Shown here piece by piece: positions 46,656 through 50,401 of a DNA stretch of 50,401 nt. Each line of letters starts with the position of its first letter. The first letter of the stretch is position 1. The notes under the pieces are model-generated. The model was not told the DNA's origin, did no database searches, and worked only from the letters and a program-made list of their open reading frames with translations. This stretch comes from Stagonosporopsis chrysanthemi (Eukaryota > Ascomycota > Dothideomycetes > Pleosporales > Didymellaceae), in NCBI GenBank assembly GCA_022560025.1, contig JAFISE010000202.1, forward strand, positions 1 to 50,401, written 5' to 3'. Position numbers and translations under genes: made by a program.

Positions 46656-46800
46656 GATAAACTATAAGACAAGATCTCTATTCTTATAGGTCTTATATAA
46701 AAAGATACTTTAAAACTATCTATCTAAACTCTAAAAAAGCTCTTTCTTTTATACCTAGGAGCTTAAAGTTAACTGTACTAAAAGACAAGAAGAAGAAGTA
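46656..46800. repeat. Right half of the old repeat split by the hAT insertion
   Basis: It starts GATAAACTATAAGAC and is similar over about 140 bases to 47881-48010 (GATAAACTATAGGAC...). Together with 40570-40633 it reconstructs the pre-insertion sequence. Confidence 0.78.
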
Positions 46801-47507
46801 GGAAAAAAGTCTTAATTAGAAGGTTATTAGTATAAGTATAATATAGGCTTAGAGTATAAGCCTAGTTTTATATAATCTATACCTTTTCTTTATACGTATA
46901 CTTTGTTAGCTTCTATTCTACTAGCTACTTTCTAATAATATCTATTGTCTTATAGAAGTTAGATAGTATATAATTATTGTATACTACCTTAATAATAAAG
47001 TATTACTAGAGTCTACTAGCTTAGAAGAATATCTACACTTTAACTTTTTTATATAGTATAACGTCTAAACTACTCTTAGCTGTCTAGTATATATTATTAT
47101 AGTACTCTTATATTCTAATCTTATTTATAGTATAAAAGCTATAGTTGCTAGTAATTCTATATTAATAGACGTCTAACAGCTTGCCTAGCTGCTTAATAAG
47201 CAGCCCTAACAGCGTAGGTAGCTTAACATCTTACAGTGTAGCAATCTTCTATTACTAGCAATGCTCTATAATTAATTTCCTCTCTTTACTTACTATACTA
47301 TACTAGTTATATAGATAAATATTAATATTTTATATACCTATAGTATACTTCTTATAGCTTAGTACCTAATAGTACTAGAGATAGTAGAAGTACTTTTATA
47401 TATTATTAATTATTATTTTACTTATATATAGTTACTTATAGTAATATATCAGAGTTAATATTATAAGTAGCTATATATTCTAGTAGAACTCTATTACTTA
47501 GTAAGTT
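46801..47507. other. RIP-mutated sequence, origin not resolved
   Basis: AT-rich stretch between the two copies of the old repeat. No element or protein relic was recognised. Confidence 0.4.
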
Positions 47508-47595
47508 AACTCTAAGAAACTCTAAGATAACTCTAAGATAACTCTAAGATAACTCTAAGATAACTCTAAGATAACTCTAAGATAACTCTAAGATA
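47508..47595. repeat. Tandem 11-base repeat AACTCTAAGAT, about eight units
   Basis: Head-to-tail copies, nearly perfect after the first unit (which has AAGAA in place of AAGAT). It looks like a recent expansion, because it carries fewer changes than the surrounding sequence. Confidence 0.85.
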
Positions 47596-47816
47596 TTTCT
47601 AAGTATAGTAATATAAGCTAAGAAATATAGAAATAAAAGTTATAGTATAATAACATAGAATATTTCTAGTAATTTTTATATAGAGTAAATCTTATAAGCA
47701 GTGTAGCTTAGAGGTATAATTAAGAGTTAAAGACTATAATATTTACTTTCTATAGTAGATTTAATTTAGTTCTATAACTCTAATACTATACCTATTTTAG
47801 TAATAATTATATAACA

Positions 47817-48010
47817 ACACAAGATGTTAGAAGAGTCTAAATTGTATAGGTTTCTACTATAAGGTGTATAGAAGCACTAAGATAAACTATAGGACTAGAT
47901 CTCTATTTTTATAAGTCTTATATAAAAGAATACTTTAAAACTATCTTTTTAAACTCTGTAAAGGCTTTTCTTTTTATACTTAGAAGCTTAGAGAAGACTA
48001 TACTAAAGAG
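47817..48010. repeat. Intact paralogue of the hAT target repeat (empty site)
   Basis: A contiguous stretch similar to 40570-40633 joined to 46656-46800. A single copy of GATAAACT is at 47881-47888, exactly where the other copy carries the hAT element. Possibly LTR-derived, but I could not confirm a full element. Confidence 0.75.
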
Positions 48011-50401
48011 TAGTTAGAAGACAGATCTAAGTTAATTAGTTGTTAGGTAATGTAAAGTAGGCTTAAAGAACTAATCTTGTTCTTATATTACCTCTCTTTT
48101 TATAAGCAGATTGTCTCTAATTCTGTAAAATTATAAGAAAAATTCTTATAGTATAAAGGTTTAGACTTTTAAAAAGTATAAAATATATTTAACTTTTATT
48201 TATCTTAAGACTCTAGTCTTTTTTTACTATTGTTAACTTCTATTTAGGTTTTACTGCACAACCTATGTTAGCTACTCTATACTTATCTGTCTTAGGCAAG
48301 CTTTCTAGTAATAATAACTAAGTAAGTTAGATTGTTACTAGGCTTATAGCTATTATAAGAGCCTATACTATAACAAGGTTGCTTTTACTAAAGTTATAGT
48401 AACTATAGAAATATGTTTAATTTACTTCTTAATTAGGTTAAATTGCTTACAGCGTGCTTTTTAAGTAAATAACACATACTCTGCTTATTTTTATTCTCTA
48501 ACAGATACTAATTCTTACTACAAGTACTTTAAATAAAAACTCTATCTAATTACTACTAACTATTATTTAGCTTGTTTTTAAGTTACTATACTAATACTTA
48601 TCTCTTTTAGTACTTTTATAGTAGCTTATTAAATTATCTACCTTTATTTAATTTAAGCCTTTGTACAAGAGAACGCAGTAGTATATACCTTTAATAAGGC
48701 GTTGTTATTAAAGTGTGCTTATTACACACTTTAGAATAAGAACTATTATTAAGTTTAATTACTATTACTCTCTTTCTATTAGTTCTTAGGCTAACTTTTA
48801 AATAAGTGCTAATTTATATTAAACTTAAGTACAACACTTTTTAGACTAACCTTATTATATAAAAAGAAGCTATAGTAGAGAAAAGTAAAGAGTTAAGAGA
48901 GCTAGAAGTAGTAGCTATATAGGCTGTCTATAAGACTACTTAGAATAACCTCTGTTAGTTAGTCTATGCCTTAGCAAGTATAGTACAGGTAGCAACTATA
49001 TAGCTTAAAGAAGTATTAGCTACTAATATACTACTTTATTAGTACTATATCTAGCCTATTACTAATTAGGCCTTAATAAAGGTAATAAAAGTACTTACTA
49101 TATAGGTAAAGTCTCTGCGTAATAAAGTAGCAGAGCTAAGGCAGGCAGTAGTGTCTCTATAGGCTCTAGTAGTTAAGGCTCTATAGCAGAGTACTAAGGG
49201 CAAGAGTTCTAAGTAAACTATACCTAAGAAGTCTTAGCTTTCTTTAGATACTCTTATAGTAGATGCTAAGAAAGAGATAAGCAACGTTAGTAAGGCTCTA
49301 GCTTAATTACTACCTATATAGTAAGGTAGATATTTTCTTTTATTACTTAGCTAGGTTAGTAGAGGTTTAGAGTAGTCTAGATTTTCTTTATTCTTTAAAT
49401 TTATAACGTGCTTACTTAAACTATTACTAGCTATTTTCTTTCTAGAATTTAATTTAATTTAGTAACTGCTTTAAGAGACCTAGTAATTAAAAATATATAT
49501 TATAAAATACTCTTAGCTTATAAAGAGTATTTATAAAGTCTTTTACTAGGTACTAGATAAAGTTAGAGTTATATACTACCTAGCTTACATAGTACTTTAA
49601 ATATTATTAGAAAAGCTTACTTACTAGTATTTTATATACTTTTTATTCTTTAACTTTTTAGATTAGAATACCTAAGAGTTTTAGAGCTTCTTATCTAGGT
49701 AAAAGGTCTACTAAGTCTTTGCAGAGTATATCTAGAGCAAAGACGTTATAAATTTATAAACTAGAAAGAAGTTTTAAATACTATAAATAACTAACTTACT
49801 TAAGAACTTTAAACAGACCTTCTTATAGATTAGATAGCTTTTAGCTAAGACGCTTAATAGCTAAGTTCTTAGTTAATAAGTATACCTTATTACCTACTAC
49901 CTAGTTAACTAGACTGCAGTGCTTGTCCTTAGTAGCTCTTATTTGCAGCTGCGCCTTTTCTATATTCTCTTTAGCTACCTTCTAAGCTTAGTATATACAG
50001 GTTGCTAGAGTAAGTATATTCTAGTAGTTTAGGTTATTATAAGAAGTTATACCTATATTAGGTCTGTTTTATTACTAGCTCTATCTTAGTTTACTTCTAA
50101 ACAATACTTAATAGAGAGTTATTCTAATACTAGAATAAGGTAAAGTAAGCTATACATAGTTAATAAGTAGAAGTAATTTAGACTAGTTATCTTAATTATA
50201 TATTATAAATAGTTATAGCTACTAGTTAATATACTTATTTATAATCTTTATTTAGCTATTAGTTTCCTTATAGTAGGTAGTAGAAAGCTTAACTTTAATA
50301 CTAATAATCTAATAAAACTTAGACTAGAAATAAGATACGAACTAGAGTCTATAATTAAATACTATTAATTTAAGAGTATAACTAAAACAATAGACCTATT
50401 A
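48011..50401. other. RIP-mutated sequence at the right edge, origin not resolved
   Basis: AT-rich sequence continuing past the window. The plus strand at about 48860-49310 reads, through stops, as a Lys/Glu/Ser-rich segment (KSKELRELEVVAI, KEISNVSKALA) that could be a retrotransposon gag or coiled-coil relic, but no diagnostic motif is present. No telomere repeat is visible. Confidence 0.4.

Larger units (their letters stand above)
23287..50401. other. AT-rich, RIP-mutated transposon block
   Basis: Composition changes within a few bases of the gtb3 stop codon and stays AT-rich to the window end. TA is the dominant dinucleotide, while CA and TG are rare; for example the 60 bases at 26521-26580 contain neither. 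AG, CT and GC steps remain common, as expected when CpA is the mutated context. No long open frame survives on either strand, and repeat pairs inside the block differ mainly by C/T and G/A transitions. This is the signature of repeat-induced point mutation in Pezizomycotina. The block consists of nested dead transposons and a helicase relic listed separately. Confidence 0.93.

Noticed and set aside
23287..50401. Active genes within the AT-rich block
   Set aside because: No long open frame exists on either strand, and all recognisable proteins are riddled with stops.

Overview
This window comes from a filamentous ascomycete (Pezizomycotina). The evidence is short spliceosomal introns of 48-94 bases with GTRAGT-type donors and CTGAC/CTAAT-like branch sites, fungal protein families, and a 27-kb AT-rich block carrying the signature of repeat-induced point mutation (RIP). 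I cannot name the species.

The left 23.3 kb has ordinary base composition. It starts with a gene-poor stretch holding a decayed wax-synthase-like acyltransferase pseudogene (1367-2609, minus). From 5532 to 23286 it carries what I read as a complete galactosaminogalactan (GAG) exopolysaccharide cluster: ega3 (minus), sph3 (plus), agd3 (minus, six exons), uge3 (plus) and gtb3 (plus, six exons, about 2,694 aa). By the known biology of this pathway, Uge3 makes UDP-galactose and UDP-GalNAc, the large membrane protein Gtb3 polymerises and exports the chain, Agd3 deacetylates GalNAc outside the cell, and Sph3 and Ega3 are glycoside hydrolases acting on the polymer. A two-exon gene for a small cysteine-rich secreted protein (11753-12062, minus) lies inside the cluster between agd3 and uge3; I know of no assigned role for it.

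Directly after the gtb3 stop codon the composition flips to an AT-rich, TA-dinucleotide-dominated block that runs to the end of the window (23287-50401). CA and TG are nearly absent in long stretches, no long reading frame survives, and repeat pairs differ mostly by C/T and G/A transitions. The block can be parsed as nested dead transposons and a helicase relic. There is a 5.4-kb Ty1/copia element with 186-base LTRs (24226-29669) and a fragment of a hAT end (29680-29835). A RecQ-type helicase relic resembling telomere-linked helicases (about 33540-36330) is split by a 434-base foldback element (34350-34783). Further right are a gypsy-type gag relic (about 39190-39800) and a 6.0-kb hAT element with 14-base terminal inverted repeats and a perfect 8-base target duplication (40634-46655). 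The hAT sits in an older repeat whose uninterrupted paralogue survives at 47817-48010.

Exon-intron structures were read by eye from splice signals, frame continuity and family similarity. Relics in the AT block were recognised by translating through stop codons, so their limits are approximate.
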